Shown here one piece after another: positions 47,244 to 56,431 of a stretch of 64,000 nucleotides of DNA; position 1 is the first letter of the stretch; each line of letters begins with the position of its first letter. The notes beneath the pieces are model-generated. The model saw only the letters and a list, made by a program, of their open reading frames with translations, had not been told where the DNA came from and did not search any database. A program made the translations under genes and the position numbers. Source of the DNA: Planctomycetota bacterium. Lineage in GTDB: Bacteria > Planctomycetota > UBA1135 > UBA2386. Where the stretch lies: positions 457,001-521,000 of the forward strand of contig JADJWQ010000002.1 of NCBI GenBank assembly GCA_016716265.1, in the 5' to 3' direction.

Positions 47244-50200
47244 AAGATCTGTCTGACCTGCGAGGGCGTCACCGACGCCGCCGAGGAGCGCTGCGTGCAC
47301 TGCGGCAGGCCGCTCGTGTCTGCGGAGCAGGTGCGCTTCCCGGTGCGCCGCGGCGACGACGGCCGGCGTGGTCCGCTCGTCGGTCGCGTCGTCGACGGCA
47401 AGTACCGCGTGCTCGGCGTGCTCGGCCGCGGCGGCATGGGCACCGTCTATCGCGCGGCGCACGAGGTCTCGCACGCGCCGGTCGCGCTCAAGGTGCTCAA
47501 TCCGCGCTTCGCCGCACGCGCCGAGTTCCGACAGTGGTTCCTGGCCGAGGCGCGCAAGGCCGGCCGCGTCGTGCACCAGAACTCGGCGCGCGTGCAGGAC
47601 GTCGGCGAGACGCAGGACGGGCTGGTCTACCTCGCCGTCGAGCACGTCGACGGCAACACGCTGCGGCAGTGGCTCGAGGGGGCGCCGCGCCCGACGCCGA
47701 GCTTCGTCGTCGAGGTGCTCGAGCAGACCGCGCGCGCGCTGGCCGCCGCGCACGACGCCGGCGTCGTGCACCGCGACCTGTCGCCGCGCAACGTGATGGT
47801 CGCGCGCGGCGACGACGGGTTGCGCGTGAAGATCCTCGACTTCGGCATCGCGACCGGCGCGCCCGGCGCCGAGGCGATGCGCGCGGGCGGCGGCGAGCGG
47901 CCGGCGCCGGCGGCGTTCGCGAACCCGCCGTACTCGGCGCCCGAGCACCTCGCCGGCGAGCCGGTCGACGGGCGTGCCGACCTCTACTCGCTCGGCGTGA
48001 TCGCCTACGAGGCGCTCAGCGGGCGGGCGCCGGTCGACGGCGCGAGCGTCGACGAGCTCGTCGTCGCGACGCTGGAGGGACGCGCCCGGCCGCTGCCGCG
48101 GCTGCGCGGCGTGCCCCGCGCGCTGCGCCGGCTGATCGCCGCGCTGCTGCAGCGCCGGCCGGATCGCCGGCCCGCCAGCGCGCAGGCCGTCGCCGAGCAG
48201 CTCGCCGCGATCCGCGCACGCGCCTCGGGTCGCGGGCTCGCGATCGCGGCGCTGTCGAGCCTGCTGGTCGGCGGCGTCGCCTACGGCTGGGTGTCCGGGC
48301 CGGGCGCGGAGGCGCCGTTCCTGCGCACGCTGCCCGGGCAGCGCGGGCTGGTCGTCACCGCGTCGCCGGTGCCCGACGACGAGCCGCCGCGCGCGCTGCG
48401 CACCGAGGACCTGCTCGCGACCACGTTCGAGTGTGGCGGCTTCGCGGCGCGCTCGCTGACTGCGGAGCTGGTGCGCGGCGGGCGCCGCGTGGGCGCGCTC
48501 CCGCTCGGTGCCGCGCTCGATGCCGACGACGGCACGCTGCGCTTCCGGGCGTCGGCGGCGCGCGGCGTCGTGTCGGCGCTGCGCGCCGCGTCGCGCGACG
48601 GACCGGTCGACCTGCTGTTCACGATCGACGGTCGGGCCGCGATCGCCCACGCGCGTGTGCGCCTGGACGACGAGGCGCCGAACCTCGAGCTGGAGATCGG
48701 CGCGGGCGCGCCGGCGCCGCGGCTGCTCGGCGACACGCGGTTGCGGATCCTCGTGCGCGAGACGGACCGCGTCGCGGAGCTGTCGCTGCACGTCGAGCTG
48801 CTCGGCGAGCACGGCGCCCCGCAGCAGCTCGTCGTGCTGTCGCTGACGCCACCGGACGGCGACCTGCTGACGACCTCGGCGCGCGAGCTGCTCCGTGAGT
48901 CGTTCGGGCCGGTCCGCCGCTACGGTCCGACGCGCGTGCAACTGCGCGCCCGCGACGCGGCCGGCAACCAGGCGCAGACCGCGCCACGGACGTTCGAGCT
49001 GCTCGACCTCGGGGTGCCGGAGATCCGCTCGGTGCGCAGCGATCGCGGTGGCACGGTCGTCGTCGAGCGCAGCGGCGGAGCGCGGCTCTCGATGCGGCTC
49101 GGCGGCACCGAGCCGGGGCTGCGCTTCGAGGCGCGCGCGCCGGAGCACGGCGCGTTCGAGCCGCTGACGGTGGTCGGCTCGAGCGGTGCGGGGAGCGACG
49201 TGCGCGTCGACCTGTCGCTGCCGCCGCGCGGCGGCGCACGGCAGCCGAGCGGCCGCTGGGCGTTCCGCGTGCTCGACGAGGCCGGCAATGCGAGTGAGCC
49301 GGTCCACGAGGAGCTGCAGTTCCGCACCGAGGACCCGGAGCCGTCCTTCGCGTTGCCGGAGTCGGGCGGCGACAGCACGCTGGCGAGCGCGGTGCGGGTC
49401 GGCGACGGCATCGTGCTCGACGGCTCGCCGACCGAGCTCAGCTTCGCGTGCAACCCGCTGTACCGCCCGGTCGGGTTCACGATCACGCAGCTCGGCGGCG
49501 ACGTCGCGCACCGCGGCGAGGTCGCCGGCGCGGCTCCCGGGCTCGGTCGCCTGCCGCTGCCCGAGCTGGCGGACGGCAGCTACCAGCTCGATGTGCGGAT
49601 CGAGGACGAGGTCGCGGCGGAGACGCGCGAGGTCGCCGGCCCGCCGCTGCGGGTGCGGCGCAGCGCTCCGCGGTTGCGTCTGCCTGCCGAGGCCGCCGAT
49701 GCGCAGTACCTGGACCAGCTCGTCGACTGCGGGGTGTTGGGCCGATCCGCGGGTCGGATCACGTCGGGACCCGCGTGGCAGCTCGAGCCACCGGACCTCG
49801 CGCTGCTGCGCGGCCGCGTGCACTTCGGCACCGGTGGGCGGCTGACCGGTCACCAGGACCTCGAGCCGGCCGCCGGCGTGCTGCTGGCGCCGCTCGCGCT
49901 GCAGCGCGGGCGGACCGAGATCGCGCTCGAGGTCCGCGACGTGCTCGGCCGCGAGCTCGACGTGCGGGTCGGCGACCTGCCGGCCCCGCCCGTCGTCGTC
50001 GCGGAGACCGCCAGCGTGGCGGCCCGCATCGCGCGCTTCTGGTACCACGACCGGCCGCTGTCGCCGGTCGAGCCGGTCGTGCTGCTGGAGTTCGGGCAGC
50101 CGCTGACGTTCCGGCTGCGCAGCGAGGTCCCGCTGCCCGCCGACCCGCTCGCGGTGGAGCTGGCGGTCGGCGGTGGTCCGCTGCACCCCGTCACGATCGC

Positions 50201-51485
50201 GGCGGCGGACACGGCGCCGCTGCTGAGCTTCCGCGTGCCGTACGCACGGGTCGCGGTCGCGATCGATCTGGACGGGCCGGGCCGCGAGGCGTTCGTCGTC
50301 GGCCGGCGCGCACCGCTGCGCGCCGAGGTGCGCACGCCGCTCGGGACGCAGACGATCGAGCTCGAGGTGCAGACGATCCGCACGGCGCTGCGGCCGGTGC
50401 GGATCGGCGAGCTGTCGGCCGACCTGCCGGCGCCGTTGCGGGACGTGTGTCTGGTACCGGTCCTCGGGCCGGGCTTCGGCCGCGCGCAGGGCGATCCGGT
50501 GCCGGCCGACTGGCCAGCTCGCAGCGCGCTGCGGCCCGCACCGAGTGTCGACGTGCGCAACCTCGCGGACGTGTTCGTGGAAGACTCCGAGCTGACTCGT
50601 GCGCAGTACGCGGCGATCGTCGATGCCGGTCTCGCGACGGTCGCGCGCGGTGGCGTCGACGAAGCGCAGCTCGTCCACGCGTTCGATCCGCTCGGCGTCG
50701 GTCGGCTCAGCGCGGCCGCGCTGCGGCCGCGCGACCACCCGGACGACGCGACGTTCCGGCGGGCGGTCCGCGCGGCTCCCGAGGCGGCCGTCTGCGGGCT
50801 CGACGCGAATCAGGCCTACTGCGCGGTGCGCCTGCTGGGCGTGCTCGTCGGCGGCGATCCGGCGCTGTTCCGGTTGCCGTTCGGGGTCGAGCTCGACAAC
50901 GCCGCGCTCGGGGCGCGGTCGGACCCCGACCCCGTCGCGCTGAACGGCTCTGCGGTGCGCGGTCCCGGCATCCTGGCCGTCGCCGCCGCGCGCTTCGCGT
51001 CCCGCCCGGCGACGCCGCCGAGCCGTGCGGAGCTGCGCGAGGTCGGCGACGTCGTGACGACGGAGCTCGGTTACGAGCTGGTCGGCCTGGACGGTGGCGT
51101 CCGCGAGTGGGTCGCCGATCTTCCGTTCGTGTCGGACGACCCGGACGGCCGGGCCCTGTTGCGTGAGTGGCTGGCCGACCACGAGCGGCACGCGCAGCGC
51201 ATGCGCGAGATCGCCGCCGGGCGGATCGAGGCGGTGCCGTCCGACCTGCTCGGCCGGCTGGTGACCTACGGCGTGGTGCGCGGCGCGGCGTTCGGCGACC
51301 CCACCGCGATCCCGGCGGACGCCGGCCCGCGGCTCGGTGTGACGTGGCCGGGCGCGGTGCGCGCGCTGCAGGTCCGGCGTGACGGCGCCGGCCTGCTACC
51401 GGGCGACGTCGATCCCCACGTGCTGCAGAGCGGCCTGCGCATCGCCGGCGGCCAGCGATTCGTCGAGAGGGTGCGGCGCCGATGA
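47241..51485 (+). CDS. Ser/Thr protein kinase with Zn-ribbon, membrane helix, Ig-like region and SUMF1-like C-terminus
   Basis: About 1414 residues if started at CTG 47241 (GTG 47295 would cut the Zn-ribbon). Residues 1-25 hold Cys4, Cys7, Cys18 and Cys21 in two CxxC pairs. The kinase domain has GRGGMGTVYRA near 62, the ATP Lys in VALKVLN, HRDLSPRN near 176 with Ser in place of the usual Lys, DFG in ILDFGIATG and APE in YSAPEHL. A helix at about 332-352 crosses the membrane. Beta-rich, Ig-like segments follow. The last 310 residues are a degenerate formylglycine-generating-enzyme-like domain (ANQAYCAVRLLG, FRLPFGVELDNAALG, GGVREWVADLPF). Probably a transmembrane sensor kinase. It overlaps the next gene by ATGA. 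Confidence 0.88.
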   Translation: MKICLTCEGVTDAAEERCVHCGRPLVSAEQVRFPVRRGDDGRRGPLVGRVVDGKYRVLGVLGRGGMGTVYRAAHEVSHAPVALKVLNPRFAARAEFRQWFLAEARKAGRVVHQNSARVQDVGETQDGLVYLAVEHVDGNTLRQWLEGAPRPTPSFVVEVLEQTARALAAAHDAGVVHRDLSPRNVMVARGDDGLRVKILDFGIATGAPGAEAMRAGGGERPAPAAFANPPYSAPEHLAGEPVDGRADLYSLGVIAYEALSGRAPVDGASVDELVVATLEGRARPLPRLRGVPRALRRLIAALLQRRPDRRPASAQAVAEQLAAIRARASGRGLAIAALSSLLVGGVAYGWVSGPGAEAPFLRTLPGQRGLVVTASPVPDDEPPRALRTEDLLATTFECGGFAARSLTAELVRGGRRVGALPLGAALDADDGTLRFRASAARGVVSALRAASRDGPVDLLFTIDGRAAIAHARVRLDDEAPNLELEIGAGAPAPRLLGDTRLRILVRETDRVAELSLHVELLGEHGAPQQLVVLSLTPPDGDLLTTSARELLRESFGPVRRYGPTRVQLRARDAAGNQAQTAPRTFELLDLGVPEIRSVRSDRGGTVVVERSGGARLSMRLGGTEPGLRFEARAPEHGAFEPLTVVGSSGAGSDVRVDLSLPPRGGARQPSGRWAFRVLDEAGNASEPVHEELQFRTEDPEPSFALPESGGDSTLASAVRVGDGIVLDGSPTELSFACNPLYRPVGFTITQLGGDVAHRGEVAGAAPGLGRLPLPELADGSYQLDVRIEDEVAAETREVAGPPLRVRRSAPRLRLPAEAADAQYLDQLVDCGVLGRSAGRITSGPAWQLEPPDLALLRGRVHFGTGGRLTGHQDLEPAAGVLLAPLALQRGRTEIALEVRDVLGRELDVRVGDLPAPPVVVAETASVAARIARFWYHDRPLSPVEPVVLLEFGQPLTFRLRSEVPLPADPLAVELAVGGGPLHPVTIAAADTAPLLSFRVPYARVAVAIDLDGPGREAFVVGRRAPLRAEVRTPLGTQTIELEVQTIRTALRPVRIGELSADLPAPLRDVCLVPVLGPGFGRAQGDPVPADWPARSALRPAPSVDVRNLADVFVEDSELTRAQYAAIVDAGLATVARGGVDEAQLVHAFDPLGVGRLSAAALRPRDHPDDATFRRAVRAAPEAAVCGLDANQAYCAVRLLGVLVGGDPALFRLPFGVELDNAALGARSDPDPVALNGSAVRGPGILAVAAARFASRPATPPSRAELREVGDVVTTELGYELVGLDGGVREWVADLPFVSDDPDGRALLREWLADHERHAQRMREIAAGRIEAVPSDLLGRLVTYGVVRGAAFGDPTAIPADAGPRLGVTWPGAVRALQVRRDGAGLLPGDVDPHVLQSGLRIAGGQRFVERVRRR

Positions 51486-52591
51486 CCGCGCGCCGGCGAT
51501 CCGTCCGGGGCGCGGCGTGCGGGGTGGCGCTCGCGCTGCTCGGCTGCGCGACCGCGACCGACGACCTCAGCGGCCTCGCCGAGCGGCCGGTCGTGCCGGC
51601 GTCGGTGCTGGTGACCGGCGGAGCGTTCGTCGACGCGCCCGGCGTCGCCGCGCGGCCGAGCGACGGCGCCGAGCCGCTCGCGCGCACCTTCGCACGGACC
51701 GGCGGTCCGGCCGAGGCGGTCCCGCTCTCCGACGTGCTCGCCGCGCTGGTGCGCGGGCGCGTGTTCGCGCGGATCGAGCGGGACACCGCAGCGACCGACA
51801 CGGACCGCGAGCGGCTGGCCGGTCTGCGCGGGAACCTGTCGCTGCAGTCGCCGGACGTCGGGCGGCTGCTGGAGCGCGCGCGCGGCGCGGGTCACGACTA
51901 CGTGCTGATCGTGCAGCGGCTGCAGGACGGCCCGGTCGAGGGCTACGGGATCAACGACCGCTGGCCGCTGACCGTCTCGCTGTGGCTGCTGGTCGGCCTC
52001 GGCCTCGTGATCCCCGACCACACGTTCGAGTCGCGCGCGTCGCTGCAGGCGTCGCTGTTCGAGGTCTACACCGGCCGCGAAGTCCACCGGGCGCTCAGCA
52101 GCGGCGGGCCGGTCGAGCTGGCGCTCGTCAACCGCACCGGGCTCTGGGGCCTGGTCCAGTCGATCCTGATCCCGCCGTTCTGGGTCGACTCGGACGACGA
52201 GCTGGTCGCCGACGAGATGCGCGCCCGGCTGGCCCGGCGGCTGCCGGCCGCGCTCGCGCGGCAGCTCAAGAGCGAGGCGTGCCGGCAGGACCTCGCCGAC
52301 CGCGCCCGCGCGAGCTTCGTCGTCGACCGGGCCGCCGACGGCCTGCGCGTCGTCGTGCGCTCGCTCGACGGGCTCAGCCTGTGCGCGCTGCGCGCCGACG
52401 GCCGGGCGATGACCGGCGCGGTCGCGGAGCGGTTCGCGCGCGAGCTGCTCGCCTCGGAACGCCACCGGGGCGACGAGTTCGTCTACGAAGCCGTGCTGCT
52501 CGGGCCGCCTCCTGGCCGATACGTACAGATCCTGGTCCAGTCCGTCGTGGGCGACGCCGCATCTGCGACGATCGATGCCGCCGAACGCTGA
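51482..52591 (+). CDS. Lipoprotein of unknown function, between kinase and phosphatase
   Basis: 369 residues with lipobox ALALLGCATATD. Middle part has a hydrophobic stretch (PLTVSLWLLVGLGLVIPD) and alpha/beta pattern reminiscent of CsgG/LpoB-like or DUF799-like periplasmic proteins (DYVLIVQRLQDGPV, EVYTGREVHRALSSGGPVEL). Start overlaps the kinase stop; the PP2C gene follows 26 bases on. I infer a periplasmic partner for the kinase's outer domain. Confidence 0.65.
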   Translation: MTARRRSVRGAACGVALALLGCATATDDLSGLAERPVVPASVLVTGGAFVDAPGVAARPSDGAEPLARTFARTGGPAEAVPLSDVLAALVRGRVFARIERDTAATDTDRERLAGLRGNLSLQSPDVGRLLERARGAGHDYVLIVQRLQDGPVEGYGINDRWPLTVSLWLLVGLGLVIPDHTFESRASLQASLFEVYTGREVHRALSSGGPVELALVNRTGLWGLVQSILIPPFWVDSDDELVADEMRARLARRLPAALARQLKSEACRQDLADRARASFVVDRAADGLRVVVRSLDGLSLCALRADGRAMTGAVAERFARELLASERHRGDEFVYEAVLLGPPPGRYVQILVQSVVGDAASATIDAAER

Positions 52592-52617
52592 GCTGCCCTG
52601 ACGAGACCTCGAGTGCG

Positions 52618-53547
52618 ATGACCGAGCTGCTGTTCCCCGAGGAGATCGAAGTCGGCGCCGCCACGCACACCGGCTGTGTGCGCCCCGGCAACGAGGACGA
52701 CTACCTCGTGCTCGCGGCGGACGGCGCGGCGCGGCTCGCCGCCGACGGCGTGCTGCTGGCGGTCGCGGACGGCATGGGCGGCGTCAGCGGCGGGGCCGAG
52801 GCGAGCCGCGCCGCGATCCGCTGGCTCGGTTCGACGTGGGCCGACGGCAGCGGGCGCAGCACGAGCGCGCGGCTGCAGGAGGGCTTCGACTCGGCCTGCG
52901 AACGTGTGCACGAGCTCGCCCACGCGAACCCGGGCCTGCGCGACATGGGCACGACGTTGACCGCCCTGGCGCTGCTCGGTGATCGCGCGGTGATCGCCCA
53001 TGTCGGCGACACGCGCTGTCTGCGCATCCGCCACGGCGCGGTCGAGCAGCTGACGGTCGACCACGCGATGGCGGGCGCGCGCAATCTGCTGACGCGCTGC
53101 ATTGGCGCAGGCCAGCTCCGCGAGGAGGTCGATCTGACCGAGCTCGACGTCGCGGCTGGAGACGTGTTCGTGCTGTGCACGGACGGCGTCTGGAGCCAGG
53201 TGGATGCCGACGAGCTCGGGCCGCTGTGCCGCTCGTCGACGGCACAGGAGGTCGCCGAACGGCTCGTCGAGCTGTCCGTGCAGCGCGGCGCACCCGACAA
53301 CTGCACGGTGGTCGCGGCGCGGGTGGTGCACGCGCGGCCGGCGAGCGGGCGGACGCGACCGGCGGTGCTCCCGTCCGGCGAGCTGCGCCTCGAGTTCGCG
53401 CGCTCACCGGTCGAGAAGGCCTCGCTGGTCCCGCCGCGCTGGCCGTGGCTCGCGGTCGTGCTCGGCGTCGCGCTCGCGGTGCTGGCCGTGCTGCGCGTGA
53501 CGCGCGGCATCGACCCGCTCGACTGGCTGGTCCGCGGCGGTCGCTGA
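52618..53547 (+). CDS. PP2C-family Ser/Thr phosphatase with C-terminal membrane anchor
   Basis: 309 residues. Metal-binding motifs in order: THTGCVRPGNEDDYLV, VADGMGGVSGG, MGTTLTALALLG, HVGDTRCLRIR, VLCTDGVWSQ and GAPDNCTVVAARV. All Asp residues for two metals are present. A C-terminal helix (WPWLAVVLGVALAVLAVLRV) fixes it to the membrane with the catalytic domain inside. It lies in the same run as the transmembrane kinase and probably reverses its action. Confidence 0.93.
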   Translation: MTELLFPEEIEVGAATHTGCVRPGNEDDYLVLAADGAARLAADGVLLAVADGMGGVSGGAEASRAAIRWLGSTWADGSGRSTSARLQEGFDSACERVHELAHANPGLRDMGTTLTALALLGDRAVIAHVGDTRCLRIRHGAVEQLTVDHAMAGARNLLTRCIGAGQLREEVDLTELDVAAGDVFVLCTDGVWSQVDADELGPLCRSSTAQEVAERLVELSVQRGAPDNCTVVAARVVHARPASGRTRPAVLPSGELRLEFARSPVEKASLVPPRWPWLAVVLGVALAVLAVLRVTRGIDPLDWLVRGGR

Positions 53548-53642
53548 GCCGCGCGCGGTGCCGCAGCCTTGCCCGGCGGCAGCCGCCGCGACACGATGCG
53601 CGGCGCCGCGTCCCGGCGATCGATCGAGCACACCGGCCCTCC

Positions 53643-54797
53643 ATGGCGAAGAAACTCCAGCGCAAGGTCGCCGCGCGTCCGCGCGCCGTTCCTGCCCACG
53701 CCGCTCCCGGCGAGTCCGGCGGCGAGCGCACGCCGCTGTTCGGCGGCCGTCGCGTGACGCGTCGTGCGCTCTCGGAGTTCACGAGCCAGCTGTCGGTGCT
53801 CCTCGATGCCGGCATCCCGATCACCAAGTGCCTGCGCATTCTCGAGGGACAGATGCACCCCGGATTGCTGCGCCGCTCGATCCGCGACGCGCTCGAGGAC
53901 GTCGAGTCCGGCACCTCGTTCTCGGAGGCGCTCGCCAAGCACCCGAAGGTGTTCGATCAGCTCTACACGAGCATGGTGCGCGCCGGCGAGGCGGGCGGCG
54001 TGCAGGAGGAGATCCTCAATCGTCTCGCCGCCTTCATGGAGAAGGCCGAGGAGATCCGCTCGCGGGTGAAGGGCGCGCTCGCCTACCCGATCGCGGTGCT
54101 GACGGTGGCGACGATCGTGCTGGCGCTCGTCTTCATCTTCGTGATCCCGCAGTTCCAGCAGATCTTCATGCAGCAGTTCGGGTCGCTGGACCGCATGCAC
54201 TGGTCGACCCAATGGGTGATCGGGACCGGCGAGCACCTGCAGCACTACTGGTGGGCGTGGCTGTGCGGGATCGCGGCGATCTACGCCACGCACCGGCTGC
54301 TGCTCGCGAAGGTCGCGCCGTACCGCCGCATGCGCGACGTCGCGTCGCTGCGGATGCCCGTATTCGGCAAGCTGGTCTCGAAGTCGCTCGTCAGCCGCTT
54401 CAGCCGTACGTTCGGCACGCTGATCCAATCGGGTGTGCCGCACCTGACCGCGCTCGACATCGTCGGCGACTCGATCGACAACGTGCCGATGACGGAGGCG
54501 ATCCGGTCGGTGCACGCGAGCATCCGCGAGGGTGCCGGCATCGCCGTGCCGATGGGGGAGAGCGGCATGTTCGACGACATCGTCGTCAACATGGTCGACG
54601 TCGGCGAGCAGACCGGCGAGCTCGACCGCATGCTCGCGAAGGTCGCCGACCGCTACGAGATCGAGGTCGACCGCACGATCGACACGACCTTCCGGGTGCT
54701 CGAGACCGGACTGATCGTGCTGCTCGCCGTGCTGGTCGGCTTCATCGTGTTCGCGCTGTTCTCGCCGCTGCTCAAGCTGATGGAGGCGCTCGGCTGA
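53643..54797 (+). CDS. Type II secretion/type IV pilus F-family inner-membrane protein
   Basis: 384 residues from ATG 53643. Two T2SSF domains are visible: FTSQLSVLLDAGIPITKCLRILE near 45, and FSRTFGTLIQSGVPHLTALDIV near 260. Helices: GALAYPIAVLTVATIVLALVF, a middle segment and C-terminal VLETGLIVLLAVLVGFIVFALFSP. Full length for GspF/PilC. No gspD/E/G lie in the window, so it belongs to a dispersed system. Confidence 0.92.
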   Translation: MAKKLQRKVAARPRAVPAHAAPGESGGERTPLFGGRRVTRRALSEFTSQLSVLLDAGIPITKCLRILEGQMHPGLLRRSIRDALEDVESGTSFSEALAKHPKVFDQLYTSMVRAGEAGGVQEEILNRLAAFMEKAEEIRSRVKGALAYPIAVLTVATIVLALVFIFVIPQFQQIFMQQFGSLDRMHWSTQWVIGTGEHLQHYWWAWLCGIAAIYATHRLLLAKVAPYRRMRDVASLRMPVFGKLVSKSLVSRFSRTFGTLIQSGVPHLTALDIVGDSIDNVPMTEAIRSVHASIREGAGIAVPMGESGMFDDIVVNMVDVGEQTGELDRMLAKVADRYEIEVDRTIDTTFRVLETGLIVLLAVLVGFIVFALFSPLLKLMEALG

Positions 54798-56371
54798 CGG
54801 ATCCTGCGGAGCCGCGGGCTCGCACGACGCCGGCCGGGCCCGCGCGGCCGCGCGGGCGCCGCCGGCGGCGGCTCCGGCTCCGTCTGTTCCTCAGCTTCCT
54901 CGGCATCAACGTCGGTCTGCTCGGCGCGGTGCTGATCGGCAGCTACTCGCTGCAGCAGGGCTGGCTCGAGGAGAACCGCGCCGACTACGAGCGACAGTTC
55001 CACGAGCTGACCGCCCGCTTCGCCTACAGCGACATCCTCGACGGACAGGATCCGGCGGCCCCCGACGTCGTGCGCCGCGTGCTGGCGCCGGAGCTGCGCG
55101 AGCGGTTCCGCAGCTACTTCCGCGACGTGCTGATCCGCAGCGGCAGCACGATCCGCGCGTCGGTCGACCTGAATCCGCTCGGTGTGCTGGGGCGGCGCAC
55201 GGAGTTCCCGCTGCAGGAGATCCGCGAGGGGATCCGCGTGGCGATGGAGGACCGCCAGCTGGTGCGCGCGGGAGGCGGCTTCTGCGTCGCCATCGTCGTC
55301 GGTGACGCGGTGACCGGCGGCGCGTGGTTCGAGCCGCGCCTGCCGCCGCCGCCACCGCTGCCGTTCGGGGTGTTCGCGATCCCGGTCGTCGTCGGCACGC
55401 TGCTGTTCGGGCTGGTCACCTACGTCGTGCTCGCGCGCGGCCTGATGCGCCCGCTGCGCTCGTTCGGCGAGCTCGCGGATCGGTTCGGCGCCGGGGCCTA
55501 CGACCTGCGCGTGCCGGAGTTCGAGGTCGCCGAGCTCGAGCCGGTGCTGCGCGCCTTCAACTCGATGGCGGACCGCATCGAGGGCCACCATCAGGAGCTC
55601 GCCCGCGAGGTCCGGCGTGCGACCGAGGAGGCGCAGCGGCGCGAGCGGGCGATGCTGCAGAGCGCGCGGCTCGCGTCGATGGGCACGCTCGCCGCCGGCA
55701 TCGCGCACGAGATCAACAACCCGATCGGAGGCATGCGCAACGCGCTGCGGCGGCTCGAGAAGATCGAGGGTCTCGACGACAAGGACCGCGCCTATCTCGA
55801 GCTGATCCGCGACGGGCTCGACCGGGTCGGTCGGATCGCGCGTCGCGTGTTGGACTTCTCGCCCCGCAGCGACACCGCCCGGCCGTTCGACGTGCGCGAC
55901 GCGATCGAGGGCGCGCGGGCGCTGGTCGACCACCGGCTACGCAAGCAGGGCGTCGAGCTCACCGTCGACGTCGAGGCCGGGCTGCCGCAGCTGGTCGGCG
56001 ACCGCCACGAGTTCCAGCAGGTGCTGCTCAACCTGTTCCTGAACTCGCTCGACGTGCTGGACGGCCGGCCGAGCGGGCGCATCGACGTGCGCGCGCATCG
56101 GGTCGCCGACGCGATCGTGCACATCGTCGTCAAGGACGACGGGCCAGGCATGGACCCGGCGCTGCTCGATCGCGTCGTCGACCCGTTCTTCTCCGCGAAG
56201 GGGCGCCCCGACGCCTCGGGGCTCGGCCTGTTCATCAGCGCGTCGATCGTGCGCAATCACGGCGGCGAGATGCACTTCGAGTCCGCGCTCGGCGCCGGCT
56301 TCGAGGTGACCATCGCGCTGCCGATCGAGCGCGGTGGGGAGCGCGACGCGGCGGCCGGCGACCGGCTATGA
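54794..56371 (+). CDS. Sensor histidine kinase (CTG start inferred)
   Basis: About 525 residues. No ATG, GTG or TTG exists in frame before the first membrane helix; CTG 54794 overlaps the upstream stop as CTGA and has GGAGG seven bases before it. Helix 1 lies near 32-52 (LRLFLSFLGINVGLLGAVLI), a periplasmic domain follows, helix 2 near 195-220 after a run of prolines, then HAMP. The phosphorylated His is in GTLAAGIAHEINNPIGGM near 305; N-box VLLNLFLNSLDVL, G1 DDGPGMD and G2 GRPDASGLGLFISAS are intact. No response regulator is next to it. Confidence 0.9.
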   Translation: MTDPAEPRARTTPAGPARPRGRRRRRLRLRLFLSFLGINVGLLGAVLIGSYSLQQGWLEENRADYERQFHELTARFAYSDILDGQDPAAPDVVRRVLAPELRERFRSYFRDVLIRSGSTIRASVDLNPLGVLGRRTEFPLQEIREGIRVAMEDRQLVRAGGGFCVAIVVGDAVTGGAWFEPRLPPPPPLPFGVFAIPVVVGTLLFGLVTYVVLARGLMRPLRSFGELADRFGAGAYDLRVPEFEVAELEPVLRAFNSMADRIEGHHQELAREVRRATEEAQRRERAMLQSARLASMGTLAAGIAHEINNPIGGMRNALRRLEKIEGLDDKDRAYLELIRDGLDRVGRIARRVLDFSPRSDTARPFDVRDAIEGARALVDHRLRKQGVELTVDVEAGLPQLVGDRHEFQQVLLNLFLNSLDVLDGRPSGRIDVRAHRVADAIVHIVVKDDGPGMDPALLDRVVDPFFSAKGRPDASGLGLFISASIVRNHGGEMHFESALGAGFEVTIALPIERGGERDAAAGDRL

Positions 56372-56372
56372 T
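56367..56372 (+). promoter_or_regulatory. Candidate -10 element (TATGAT) upstream of the 170-residue protein
   Basis: TATGAT overlaps the histidine kinase stop codon, 59 bases before the next start. No clear -35. Confidence 0.3.
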
Positions 56373-56431
56373 GCGCGGCCCGCGCGGCACCCCCTCCCGC
56401 GCGATCGTCCGTCGAAGCCCGCTGGCCCGCC

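Noticed and set aside
46572..51191. A 1539-codon minus-strand frame opposite the kinase
   Set aside because: No motif of any family, and the plus strand has an intact kinase domain.
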